Source of the DNA: JACDAN01 sp036554945
Lineage (GTDB): Bacteria; Actinomycetota; Thermoleophilia; Gaiellales; Gaiellaceae
Length of the DNA: 16,207 bases
Assembly: GCA_036554945.1 (NCBI GenBank)
Contig: DATBMH010000074.1
Location: 1-16,207 of the forward strand
Reading direction: 5' to 3'
Shown here: positions 6,161-13,718 of the stretch, in pieces
Position numbering within the stretch: position 1 is the first letter of the stretch
Layout of the letters: the number at the start of each line of letters is the position of its first letter
Notes under the pieces: model-generated
Databases searched by the model: none
What the model was told of the DNA's origin: nothing
What the model saw: only the letters and a program-made list of their open reading frames with translations
Translations under genes and position numbers: made by a program

Positions 6161-7216
6161 TTACTGCGCGGTCTCGGGCCTCGTGCCGAGCTCGACCGTG
6201 ACCTCGCGCTCGTCGCTGCCGCGGCGGATCTTGAGCTCGAGCTCGTCGCCGGGCTTCTTCGCGTCGATCGCCTCGCGGAGCTCGTCGCCGCTGGAGATCG
6301 ACTCGCCGTCGACCTCGATCACGACGTCGCCCTGGCGGAGGCCTGCGCCGGCAGCCGGGCTCCCGGCCACGACGCTCTCGAGCCTTGCAGCGCCGTCGTC
6401 CTGGAGGCTCACGCCCATGTAGGCGTGCTCGACCTTGCCGTCCTGGATCAGCTCGTCGGCGACGCGCTTGGCGGTGTCACCGGGGATCGCGTAGCCGACA
6501 CCGTCGCTGCCGCCGGACTCGCTGCGGATCTGCGCGGCCACGCCGACGACGCGTCCCCGCGTGTCGAGCACCGGGCCGCCGGAGTTGCCGTGGTTCAGGG
6601 CGGCGTCGGTCTGGACGGCGTTCTCGATCGTGAAGCCGTTCGGCGACTGGATCTCGCGGCCGACGGCGCTGATGATGCCGGTCGTCAGCGTCCCCTCGAG
6701 GCCGAACGGGCTGCCGAGGACGACAACGGGGTTTCCGACCTCGAGCGAGCCGGTCGGCGCGAAGTCGACGGTCGTGAGCTGCGACGCCGGACGATCGACG
6801 TCGAGCACGGCGATGTCGGTGGACGCATCGGTCCCGACGATCTCTGCGTCGGCCTCGGTGCCGTCGGCGAACTCGACCTCGACGGACTGGGCCCCGTCCA
6901 CGACGTGCTGGTTCGTGACGATGTGGCCCTCCTCGTCGATCACGAAGCCGGAGCCGGTCGCCTGGCCCTGCTGCTGGCCCTCGAAGGGGCTCTCCTGCGA
7001 GCCGCCGGTGGTGGCGTGAACCTCGACGACGGCGTCCTTGACGCGCTTGTAGAGCACGGCGGTCGAGGACGTCGACTGGACGACGGGCTGGTTGCCGGCC
7101 GTCGCCGCCGACCCGGGCTCGGAATCGGTCTCAAGCGCAACTCCCGCGCCCACCGCCCCACCGACGCCCGCTCCGAGCAGGAGCGCCGCGGCGACCGCTG
7201 TCAGTTGCTTGCTCAT
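6161..7216 (-). CDS. HtrA/DegP-like trypsin-type serine protease with one PDZ domain
   Basis: A 351-residue membrane-anchored or secreted S1C protease for extracytoplasmic protein quality control. The N-terminus has a short basic end and a hydrophobic Ala/Gly/Leu segment (about 5-28), acting as signal or anchor. The protease domain (about 55-255) shows TGSGFVIDEEGHIVTNQHVV with His104, STDIAVLDV with Asp134, and NHGNSGGPVLD with Ser212: a complete catalytic triad. A single PDZ domain follows (about 263-345: YMGVSLQDD, AAGAGLRQGDVVIEVDG). A Gln-rich patch (81-86) lies between anchor and protease. ATG at 7214-7216 has a good Shine-Dalgarno, AAAGGA with 7-nt spacing, unlike most genes here. It follows glyS by 90 bp with possible regulator repeats in the gap and ends at a strong hairpin, so it is probably its own transcription unit. 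Confidence 0.95.
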   Translation of the reverse strand: MSKQLTAVAAALLLGAGVGGAVGAGVALETDSEPGSAATAGNQPVVQSTSSTAVLYKRVKDAVVEVHATTGGSQESPFEGQQQGQATGSGFVIDEEGHIVTNQHVVDGAQSVEVEFADGTEADAEIVGTDASTDIAVLDVDRPASQLTTVDFAPTGSLEVGNPVVVLGSPFGLEGTLTTGIISAVGREIQSPNGFTIENAVQTDAALNHGNSGGPVLDTRGRVVGVAAQIRSESGGSDGVGYAIPGDTAKRVADELIQDGKVEHAYMGVSLQDDGAARLESVVAGSPAAGAGLRQGDVVIEVDGESISSGDELREAIDAKKPGDELELKIRRGSDEREVTVELGTRPETAQ

Positions 7217-7256
7217 GTGGAAGTCCTTTCCATGGGATGTGGCTACATGAAACCGA

Positions 7257-7300
7257 GGGGCCCTAAGAGCCGCCTGAGAAGCCCGTTGTCCTTCCGTTAA
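7257..7300 (-). promoter_or_regulatory. Four 11-bp-phased imperfect repeats upstream of htrA
   Basis: Read on the minus strand, four consecutive 11-mers, TTAACGGAAGG, ACAACGGGCTT, CTCAGGCGGCT and CTTAGGGCCCC, share an A at position 4 and a G at position 6, and three share T at position 2. Separately, CGGCTCTTA occurs twice, 34 bp apart (7298-7306 and 7264-7272). Repeats phased at 11 bp are typical of OmpR-family response regulators, and htrA genes are often controlled by such regulators (CssR, MprA). The repeats are degenerate, so this is tentative. Confidence 0.3.
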
Positions 7301-7306
7301 GAGCCG

Positions 7307-9166
7307 TTAGCGCGGGATCTGGCCCAGATCTCCGAGCGCGCGAAGCGTGTCGCGGACGTCCAGCAGGAGGCGGAGGCGGTTCTCGCGCACCTTCGCGTCC
7401 TCGGCCATGACGAGCACGTCCTCGAAGAAGCGGTGCAGCACCGGGCCGAGCCTCGCGCCGGCCTCGACCGCGGCCTCGAAGTCGCCGGTCTCCAGGGCGA
7501 CGACGATCTCGGGCTCGACCTGGTCGAGCGCCTCGGCGACCTCGCGCTCGGCCGGCTCGGTGAGGAGCTCCGGATCGAGCTTCGCGGCGGCCTTCTCCTT
7601 CTCCCCGAGGCGGCTCGCGCGGATGTAGGCGGTGTGGATCGGCTCCAGCCGCTCGTCGGGCAGCCCGGCCAGCGCCTGGGCGAGTCGGGCCACGGAGCCG
7701 ACGTCGGGCACCGTCGCCGCCCGCGCCGCACGGACGTACTCGACCGGGACGTCGCGCAGGAGGCCTTCGAACCGCTCCTCGACGAACTCGCCGACCTCGC
7801 CGGGCAGGAGCTCGCGCGGGATCGTCAGACCGCCCTCGGTCGCCAGGCGGCCGAGCCCGATTGCGGCGCGGCGGAGGCCGAACGGGTCACGCGACCCGGT
7901 CGGCTTGTGCCCGAGCGAGAACGAGACGGTCAGGGTGTCGATCTTGTCCGCGGCGGCCAGGACCCGCCCGGCCTCGCTCTGCGGGAGCGGCCCGCCCGCG
8001 GCGTCCGGCAGGTACTGCTCCGCGATCGCGGCGCTCACCGCGTCCGGGTAGCCCGCGACGCGCGCGTACTCGGCCCCGATCGTCCCCTCCAGGTCGGGGA
8101 ACTCGCGCACGAGCTCGGACGCCTGGTCGGCCTTGGCGAGGCGCGCGGCCTCCAGCGACGCCTCTCCCCCGCGGAGACGATCGACGAGCGACACGAGCCG
8201 ATCGGTCTTGTCGGCGAAGGTCCCCGCCTCCGCGAAGTAGACGATCGAGCCGAGACGCCCGGCGAGCTCGTCGATGCCCGCCTTCAGGTCCCGCTCGAAC
8301 GTGAAGCTCGCGTCGTCCAGTCGTCCCTCGAGCACGTTCTCGTTCCCGCGCCGCACGACCTCCTGGTCGCCTCCGTTCGCGACGAACGCGAAGCGGTTGC
8401 CGCCCAGCGGGAAGTAGCGCTGGTGGGACTGCATCGCCGTCTCGATCACGCGGGCCGGGAGCGAGAGGAAGCGCTCGTCGAAGGTCCCCTCGGACACGAT
8501 CGGCTGCTCGACGAGGTGGACGACCTCGCGGAGCTTTCCGAGCGGGTCGCTCCAGTCGCCGAGCGCGTCGAGCCCCTCGCGGATCAGGCGCTCGCGCTCG
8601 GCCGTCTCGGGCTCGACGCCGGCGCCGCGAAGCGTCTCGACGTAGGCGTCCGCGCTCGGGACCTCGACGCGACCGTGCGTGAAACGGTGGCCCCACGTCT
8701 CGGTGCCCTGGCCCTCGACCGGCTCCGCGTCGAGCCTGGCGCAGGTCCAGCGCACCGGGCGCGGGAAGCGCAGGCCCGAGTCGTCCCACCGCATCGTCTT
8801 CCCGAAGCGCAGCCCGCGGAGGATCGCGTCGAGCTGTCCCGGCAGGGCCTGTCCGAGGGACTGTCCCTCGGACACGACCCCGAGGAACCCGTCTCGTTCC
8901 TCCAGGTCCTCGACGGACACGCCGTGGCGCTTCGCGAACCCCGCGGCCGCCTTCTCCCGGAGCGACACCGGCGGGCCCTTGATCCACTGCTCCCCGGCCG
9001 GCTCCTCGACGGAGACGAGGATGGCGAGCCGGCGGGGGCCGACGAGCACCTGGTCCGGCGCGGCGCCGAGGTGGCGCTCGCTCAGCCCCGGGAGCTGCGC
9101 CTCCGCCTCGTAGACCGAGCCGGCCGGCAGCTCCTCGCAGCCGATCTCAAACAGGAGCTTCGGCAA
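7307..9166 (-). CDS. glyS: Glycyl-tRNA synthetase beta subunit
   Basis: A 619-residue beta chain of the bacterial alpha2-beta2 glycyl-tRNA synthetase, which contributes tRNA recognition for charging tRNA-Gly. Family marks: N-terminal KLLFEIGCEELPAG (3-16), VGPRRLAILV (42-51), KTMRW-x-x-SGLRFPRPVRW (123-140), SHQRYFPL (247-254), RFAFVANGGD (258-267), VLEGRLDDASFTFERD (278-293), AAADKIDTL (404-412) and SRDPFGLRRAAIG (425-437), the HD-like region; the C-terminal helical anticodon-binding part follows. It is somewhat shorter than the ~690 residues of E. coli. The start is TTG at 9164-9166, inside glyQ, with AGGAG 4 nt upstream. The two genes overlap by 20 nt, as fits subunits made in fixed ratio. 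Confidence 0.96.
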   Translation of the reverse strand: MPKLLFEIGCEELPAGSVYEAEAQLPGLSERHLGAAPDQVLVGPRRLAILVSVEEPAGEQWIKGPPVSLREKAAAGFAKRHGVSVEDLEERDGFLGVVSEGQSLGQALPGQLDAILRGLRFGKTMRWDDSGLRFPRPVRWTCARLDAEPVEGQGTETWGHRFTHGRVEVPSADAYVETLRGAGVEPETAERERLIREGLDALGDWSDPLGKLREVVHLVEQPIVSEGTFDERFLSLPARVIETAMQSHQRYFPLGGNRFAFVANGGDQEVVRRGNENVLEGRLDDASFTFERDLKAGIDELAGRLGSIVYFAEAGTFADKTDRLVSLVDRLRGGEASLEAARLAKADQASELVREFPDLEGTIGAEYARVAGYPDAVSAAIAEQYLPDAAGGPLPQSEAGRVLAAADKIDTLTVSFSLGHKPTGSRDPFGLRRAAIGLGRLATEGGLTIPRELLPGEVGEFVEERFEGLLRDVPVEYVRAARAATVPDVGSVARLAQALAGLPDERLEPIHTAYIRASRLGEKEKAAAKLDPELLTEPAEREVAEALDQVEPEIVVALETGDFEAAVEAGARLGPVLHRFFEDVLVMAEDAKVRENRLRLLLDVRDTLRALGDLGQIPR

Positions 9167-10010
9167 GGTACTCCTGGGCGACGCTGCGGGCGAGGTCCCG
9201 TACGCGGCCGATGTACGACGCGCGCTCGGTGACCGAGATCGCCCCGCGCGCGTCGAGCAGGTTGAACGTGTGCGAGGCCTTGAGCACCTGGTCGTACGCG
9301 GGCAGCGGCAGGTTGCGCTCCAGCAGCCGCTCGCACTCGGTCTCGTAGTCGGCGAAGTGGCGCATCAGCTGCTCGACCGATGCCTCCTCGAAGTTGTACG
9401 CGGAGAACTGGCGCTCGTTCTCGCGGAAGACGTCACCCCAGGTCACGCCGGGCGCCCACTCGAGCTCGAAGGCGGTTCGTGTGTCCTGCAGGAACATGGC
9501 CAGCCGCTCGAGGCCGTACGTGATCTCGCCGGCGACGACCTCGACGTCCAGGCCGCCGAGCTGCTGGAAGTACGTGAACTGCGTCACCTCCATCCCGTCG
9601 ACCCAGACCTCCCAGCCGAGCCCCCAGGCGCCCAGCGTCGGCCCCTCCCAGTCGTCCTCCACGAGCCGGACGTCGTGCTTCCGCGTGTCGATCCCGACCG
9701 CCTCCAGGGACCCGAAGTACTGGTCGAGGATGTCCTCGGGCGCCGGCTTGAGGATCACCTGCAGCTGGTAGTACTGCTGGAACCGGTACGGGTTCTCGCC
9801 GTACCGGCCGTCACTCGGCCGGAGGCAGGGCTCGACGTAGACGGTGCGCCACGGCTCGGGGCCGAGGCAGCGCAGGAACGTCGCCGGGTTGAACGTCCCC
9901 GCGCCGAGCTCCGTGTGGTACGGCTGGACGACCACGCAGTCGCGCTCCGCCCAGTAAGCCTGGAGCGCGCGGATCATGTCCTGGAAGTTCAGCGCCACGG
10001 GTCGCGCCAT
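9147..10010 (-). CDS. glyQ: Glycyl-tRNA synthetase alpha subunit
   Basis: A 287-residue class II catalytic subunit that activates glycine with ATP and, with GlyS, transfers it to tRNA-Gly. Seen: NFQDMIRALQAYWAERDCVV (8-27), QPYHTELGAGTFNPATFLR (29-47), motif 2 region VEPCLRPSDGRYGENPYRFQ (59-78), EDDWEGPTLGAWGLGWEVW (118-136) and motif 3 GEITYGLERLAMF (161-173). Length is standard for the family. ATG at 10008-10010 gives the expected MARP...NFQ start; a GTAGG tract abuts it but there is no well-spaced Shine-Dalgarno. It lies 56 bp after the unknown anchored protein gene and overlaps glyS by 20 nt. Confidence 0.97.
   Translation of the reverse strand: MARPVALNFQDMIRALQAYWAERDCVVVQPYHTELGAGTFNPATFLRCLGPEPWRTVYVEPCLRPSDGRYGENPYRFQQYYQLQVILKPAPEDILDQYFGSLEAVGIDTRKHDVRLVEDDWEGPTLGAWGLGWEVWVDGMEVTQFTYFQQLGGLDVEVVAGEITYGLERLAMFLQDTRTAFELEWAPGVTWGDVFRENERQFSAYNFEEASVEQLMRHFADYETECERLLERNLPLPAYDQVLKASHTFNLLDARGAISVTERASYIGRVRDLARSVAQEYLAEAPV
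9171..9175 (-). promoter_or_regulatory. Shine-Dalgarno AGGAG fixing the TTG start of glyS
   Basis: On the minus strand AGGAG-TACC-TTG places a canonical ribosome-binding site 4 nt before the TTG codon, within the last codons of glyQ. No ATG or GTG at the homologous position competes, and the family-conserved N-terminus follows straight after TTG. This makes it a confident non-ATG start. Confidence 0.75.
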
Positions 10011-10066
10011 CCTACGGTCGAGCCGCTCTCCCCCGTCCGTCCTGGATCGCCCGCCCGGCTCGTCCC

Positions 10067-10837
10067 CTAGAGCCCGAAGCCCTTGCCGGTCCGGACCGAG
10101 AAGCCTGCGATTGCGACGACTCTTCCCCTTTCGTCCACGACCTTGGCGAATGCTCCCTCGGAGAGCAGGCTCCCGTCATCCGCCTGGGTCACCGGGTCGA
10201 GCAGTCGAAACAGGTTCTCGGCACGCGCCGCCACGAAGGCGCGGGGATCTGACGTCCGAACGAGCAGCTCGGGAGCGGGCCACCCGAGCGGCCGGTTGAT
10301 CCGGAGTCGGAGGAGCTTCACGTCTGCGGCCGCCGCGGCCTGCGCCGAGCGCGCGCGAAGCACAGGTGCGGTGGTCTTCGCGCTCGGGCCTGGTCGCAAC
10401 ACGATCGAGCTCGCGCTTGCCGGGCGCTCTTTCCCACCAGCGAGCACCATGTAGTCGGACATTCCGCGCAACCGCGGCAACCGGCGCCGTCTGCTCTCGA
10501 AGTCGAAGAGACCGGCGAGCACGCTGGCTTGCCACCGGCCTCGAGCCTCCTCGTAGACGCCGCGCGGTGGGAGCCCCACGAAGAGCCACGTGCTTGCTGC
10601 CTTCCATGCGGGGTTCCGGGCTCGCGGCGGAACGGGCCCAGTTCGCACGCGCAGAAATGCCGGTTCCGGGTAGCCGCGCCGAAGGCTCGCAAGCAGCGTC
10701 CGCTGAGTGGCGGGGATGCTCGTGGCGTTCACCGGGAAGACGGGCCCCGAGACTTCCTCCGGCCAGGTGAGGAGAACGACGAGGACGACGGCTGCGCCCG
10801 CCAGAGGTGCCGCCGCGAGGCGACGCGCTCCGTTCAC
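10067..10837 (-). CDS. Unknown membrane-anchored or exported protein
   Basis: A 256-residue protein I do not recognise. Start GTG at 10837 overlaps the MFS transporter stop (GTGA), which fixes the start and suggests co-translation. The N-terminus VNGARRLAAAPLAGAAVVLV continues into a hydrophobic run to about residue 24, giving one anchor or signal segment with the rest outside. The exported part includes RTLLASLRRGYPEPAFLRVR (46-65), a Trp-containing WLFVGLPPRGVYEEARGRWQ (84-103), a basic patch ESRRRRLPRLRG (114-125), an Ala-rich stretch (163-172) and a C-terminal AKVVDERGRVVAIAGFSVRT (231-250). No cysteine pairs or catalytic motifs stand out. By eye its codon use is looser in GC than its neighbours, hinting at a different history. 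A role accessory to the transporter is only guilt by association. Confidence 0.78.
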   Translation of the reverse strand: MNGARRLAAAPLAGAAVVLVVLLTWPEEVSGPVFPVNATSIPATQRTLLASLRRGYPEPAFLRVRTGPVPPRARNPAWKAASTWLFVGLPPRGVYEEARGRWQASVLAGLFDFESRRRRLPRLRGMSDYMVLAGGKERPASASSIVLRPGPSAKTTAPVLRARSAQAAAAADVKLLRLRINRPLGWPAPELLVRTSDPRAFVAARAENLFRLLDPVTQADDGSLLSEGAFAKVVDERGRVVAIAGFSVRTGKGFGL

Positions 10838-12261
10838 GGACTGACGTGCAGGGGCTCGCGCGCCTCGGCGCGCCCGCGCCGCGGCGTGATCAGCAGCGCG
10901 ACCGCGGCGCCCACGAGGGCCGCGACGGCGCTGATCCAGAACGCGGTCGTGAACGCGGACTCCTGCGGGATCCCGAGCGGCTCGATCATCTCCGCGGTCA
11001 GGATCGCGGCCCCGACCTGGCCGCCGATCACGCCGCCGATCGTCCGCATGACGGTGTTCATGCCGGTCGCGACGCCCGTCTCCGTCGGTCGGACGGAGGT
11101 GACGATGATGTTCGCCATCGCGGCGAACGTCATCGGGATCCCGAGCCCGAAGACGAGCATCGCCAGGACCACCTGCCACGGCTCCTCGTGCCACCTGGCG
11201 AGCATGGCCAGCGCGACAGTGGTCAGGACCATGCCGAGGCTCAGCGGCCACTTCGAGCCCCAGCGGCGCCCCATCACGCCGGCCAACGGCCCCATGAGGA
11301 AGCCCGCCAGCGCCGCAGGGACGAGGTAGAGACCCGTCGTCGTCGCGCTGGCGCCGAAGCCGTACCCGGCCAGCCGCTCCGGGATCTGGACGAAGTTCGG
11401 GACGAGGACGAACGAGCCGAACATCGCGAAGCCGGCGATCAGCCCGGTCAGGTTCGCGAAGAAGACGGGACGGCGTGCCAGCATGCGCATGTCCACCATC
11501 GGGTCGGGCACCTTCGTCTCCGCGAAGCCCCAGGCGACCAGCGCGACGGCCGCCAGGACGAGGAGGCCGACGACCCGGGTCGAGCCCCAGCCCCAGCTCT
11601 CTCCCTCCGTCAGGGCGAGCAGGAGCGCGACGAGCCCGATCGACAGCAGGGTCGCGCCGACGAAGTCCACCCGCGACGGCGACTTGATCGGCGACTCGGG
11701 CACGAAGAGGTGGACGAGCACCGCGGCGATGCCGACACCGACGGCGCCGACGACGAAGAGCCAGTGCCACGTGAGGTGGTCGATGATCACGCCGGAGAGC
11801 ACGAGCCCAAGGCCCCCGCCGACTGCGAACACCGCGGACACGGCACCCACCGCGACCCCGACCTTCTCGGCTGGGAACTCGTCCTTGATGATCGCGAAGC
11901 TGAGCGGGAACACCGCGGCGCCGGCGCCCTGGAGCACCCGGCAGGCGATCAGCAGCGCGATGCTCGGTGCGAAGATCGCCGCGATGCTGCCGGTCAGGAA
12001 GATCAGGAGGCTGATCAGCAGCAGGCGCTCCTTCCCGTACTGGTCGCCGAGCCGGCCGAGCAGCGGGGTCGCCACCGATGCGGAGAGCAGGAACCCGGTC
12101 AGGAGCCACGTCGCCCACGCGGTCGTCGTGTCGAACTCGCGCTGGAGCTCCGGCAGCGCCGGGACCACCATCGTCTGCTGGAGGGCGATCGAGATCCCGG
12201 CGAAGATGAGGATCGCGAGCGTGAAGTTGTAGTTCTGGCGCTCGACGGGCGGATGCGTCAC
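10834..12261 (-). CDS. MFS drug/proton antiporter, DHA2 (EmrB/QacA-like, 14 TM)
   Basis: A 475-residue inner-membrane transporter that likely exports toxic or endogenous compounds using the proton gradient. GTG start at 12259-12261 overlaps the GNAT stop by 4 nt. Motif A is GRLGDQYGKERL (69-80) after TM2; the Arg108 of CRVLQGAGAAVFPLSFA (107-123) matches motif B; motif C region GGGLGLVLSGVII (148-160) is the antiporter signature of drug exporters. The many hydrophobic helices (starting NFTLAILIFAGISIALQQT) and length ~475 fit the 14-helix DHA2 group rather than 12-helix DHA1. It is sandwiched between a GNAT and an unknown exported protein, all coupled by GTGA overlaps. Substrate unknown. Confidence 0.93.
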   Translation of the reverse strand: MTHPPVERQNYNFTLAILIFAGISIALQQTMVVPALPELQREFDTTTAWATWLLTGFLLSASVATPLLGRLGDQYGKERLLLISLLIFLTGSIAAIFAPSIALLIACRVLQGAGAAVFPLSFAIIKDEFPAEKVGVAVGAVSAVFAVGGGLGLVLSGVIIDHLTWHWLFVVGAVGVGIAAVLVHLFVPESPIKSPSRVDFVGATLLSIGLVALLLALTEGESWGWGSTRVVGLLVLAAVALVAWGFAETKVPDPMVDMRMLARRPVFFANLTGLIAGFAMFGSFVLVPNFVQIPERLAGYGFGASATTTGLYLVPAALAGFLMGPLAGVMGRRWGSKWPLSLGMVLTTVALAMLARWHEEPWQVVLAMLVFGLGIPMTFAAMANIIVTSVRPTETGVATGMNTVMRTIGGVIGGQVGAAILTAEMIEPLGIPQESAFTTAFWISAVAALVGAAVALLITPRRGRAEAREPLHVSP

Positions 12262-12680
12262 TGCGTCCGCCTCGGCCGCTCCATGACGCGGTCGGACGGA
12301 GGCCCGAAGCCGAACCTCCGGTAGAGCTCGTGCGCGTCGGCCGTATGGAGGAGCCAGCGCGAGTCGGCGTAGGGCCCGTTCTCGACCATCTCTCGCACCA
12401 TTTCTACCCCCACCCCATGTCCTCGGAATTCGGGAAGCACGTAGACGTCGGCCAGGTAGACCAGGTGCGAGTCGCCGATCGCGCGGGCGAAGCCGACCTG
12501 GCGGTCGCCGTCGTACACGCCGACCACGCGGATCGCGTCGCGGATGAACTCCTCCATCACGTCACGCGGGCGGCCGGGCGCCCAGTACGAGTGGTTGGCG
12601 ATGAAGTCGTGGACGGCGTCGACGTCGACGCGGTCGCGGTCGTCGTCGAGCTCGAGGCCGCCCGGCAGCTCCCGCTTCAC
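12258..12680 (-). CDS. GNAT family N-acetyltransferase
   Basis: A 140-residue single-domain acetyltransferase. Start GTG at 12680 overlaps the recO stop (GTGA), and its own stop overlaps the transporter start, so it is translationally linked on both sides. Visible GNAT features: N-terminal VHDFIANHSYWAPGRP (23-38), a block common in small GNATs, VVGVYDGDRQVGFARAIGD (52-70), VYLADVYVLPEFRGHGVG (74-91) holding the acetyl-CoA loop Arg86-Gly-His-Gly-Val-Gly, and the C-terminal LLHTADAHELYRRFGF (110-125). The YRRFGF ending is typical of the fold. Acceptor unknown. Confidence 0.9.
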   Translation of the reverse strand: MKRELPGGLELDDDRDRVDVDAVHDFIANHSYWAPGRPRDVMEEFIRDAIRVVGVYDGDRQVGFARAIGDSHLVYLADVYVLPEFRGHGVGVEMVREMVENGPYADSRWLLHTADAHELYRRFGFGPPSDRVMERPRRTQ

Positions 12681-13417
12681 GCGGAGAGCGTCCGAAGCCG
12701 GAAGCCGCCGTGGAACTCGTACGACGAGGCGATGACCGCCAGCGCGTCGCGGGCCGCGCGCGGGGTCAGCTGGACGACGCCGGCCTCGGCGAGCGGCGCG
12801 CGCAGGAGCTCCTCGATCCCGCGGAGTCCCGCGGCCGAGAGCGAGATCGCGTCGCCGCGGCAGTTCCCGCAGACGGCGCCGCCGGCCCGCGGCGAGTAGC
12901 CCACGAGCCCGGACTCGCCGCCGCACTCGGCGCAGCTCGTCAGGTGCGGCAGATAGCCCGAGAGCCAGAGGAGCTTCAGCTGGAACGCGAGCACGAGGGG
13001 GTCGAGCGCAGGCCTCGCGTCCACCGGCTCGACCTCGTCCAGGAGCTCGAGGAACCGGGCGAGCGCGCTGAACGCGCGGTCGTTCGCCTCCTGCTCCGGG
13101 AAGAGCCGCAACATCGCCTCGAGCGCCACGAAGCCGACGGACAGGCGGTAGTGGCTGTCGCGTGCCGCGCTGTGCGGGTCGAGGAGCTGGACGCCCGTGA
13201 TCGTCTGGAGCTCGCCGCGTCCCTCGTGCAGGACGAGCTCGACGTGGCTGAGCGGCTCGAGCCGGCCGCCGAAGCGCGACTTCGTCCGGCGGATCCCCTT
13301 CGCGACCGCGCCGACCCTGCCGCGGTCGAGCGTGTAGAGGTGGAGCACGCGGTCGGCCTCGCCGAAGCGCAGCGAGCGCAGCACGATCGCCTCCGTCTTG
13401 TAGCTCCGCCCGGCCAT
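12677..13417 (-). CDS. recO: DNA repair protein RecO
   Basis: A 246-residue recombination mediator that with RecR loads RecA on SSB-coated single-stranded DNA. N-terminal OB fold: YKTEAIVLRSLRFGEADRVLH (6-26), GRVGAVAKGIRRTKSRFGG (33-51), LEPLSHVELVLHEGRGEL (53-70). The helical C-terminal part holds a four-Cys zinc site, Cys162, Cys165, Cys183 and Cys186, in CAEC and CGNC. Length is typical. ATG at 13415-13417 has no Shine-Dalgarno but TACACT lies exactly 6 nt upstream, so a leaderless transcript is likely. It is the first gene of a coupled minus-strand run recO-GNAT-MFS-unknown. Confidence 0.95.
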   Translation of the reverse strand: MAGRSYKTEAIVLRSLRFGEADRVLHLYTLDRGRVGAVAKGIRRTKSRFGGRLEPLSHVELVLHEGRGELQTITGVQLLDPHSAARDSHYRLSVGFVALEAMLRLFPEQEANDRAFSALARFLELLDEVEPVDARPALDPLVLAFQLKLLWLSGYLPHLTSCAECGGESGLVGYSPRAGGAVCGNCRGDAISLSAAGLRGIEELLRAPLAEAGVVQLTPRAARDALAVIASSYEFHGGFRLRTLSA

Positions 13418-13423
13418 GTCGCA

Positions 13424-13429
13424 AGTGTA
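13424..13429 (-). promoter_or_regulatory. Putative -10 box of a leaderless recO promoter
   Basis: On the minus strand TACACT (AGTGTA on the plus strand) is followed by six bases and then the recO ATG. TANNNT with this spacing puts the transcription start at or next to the A of ATG. No clear -35 is seen. Confidence 0.45.
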
Positions 13430-13460
13430 GAAGCGCCGTCTGCTGGGAAAATCCGTCGCG

Positions 13461-13718
13461 ATGGCGCGGATCCAGGTCTACTCGACACGCTGGTGCGGCT
13501 ACTGCGTCCGGGCCAAGGCGCTGCTCGAGCAGCGCGGTATCGAGTACGAGGAGATCGCGCTCGACGACGACCCGGCCTTCCGGCAGACCGTCTTCGACCT
13601 CACCGGCGGCTGGACGGTGCCGCAGATCGTCGTCGACGGGACGCCGATCGGCGGCTACGTCGAGCTGTGGCGGCTCGACCAGGTCGGCGGCCTGGAAGCG
13701 CTCACCCAAGCCGCCTAG
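13461..13718 (+). CDS. Glutaredoxin / mycoredoxin-like thiol oxidoreductase
   Basis: An 85-residue thioredoxin-fold protein that reduces disulfides or mixed disulfides with a low-molecular-weight thiol. Active site WCGYC (Cys12, Cys15), same as in actinobacterial mycoredoxin and followed by a similar V/L-R-x-K helix start; cis-Pro54 in WTVPQIVVDG (51-60); Gly-rich GGY (64-66) where the thiol cofactor binds. ATG at 13461 gives the standard MARIQVYST start. It is divergent from recO across 43 bp and converges with the L,D-transpeptidase gene; both stop codons share the palindromic CTAG at 13715-13718. Whether its partner is mycothiol or glutathione cannot be read from the sequence. Confidence 0.92.
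   Translation: MARIQVYSTRWCGYCVRAKALLEQRGIEYEEIALDDDPAFRQTVFDLTGGWTVPQIVVDGTPIGGYVELWRLDQVGGLEALTQAA

Noticed and set aside
7433..9232. 599-codon plus-strand frame opposite glyS
   Set aside because: Mirrors glyS codons, low complexity, no recognisable motif; glyS is unambiguous.
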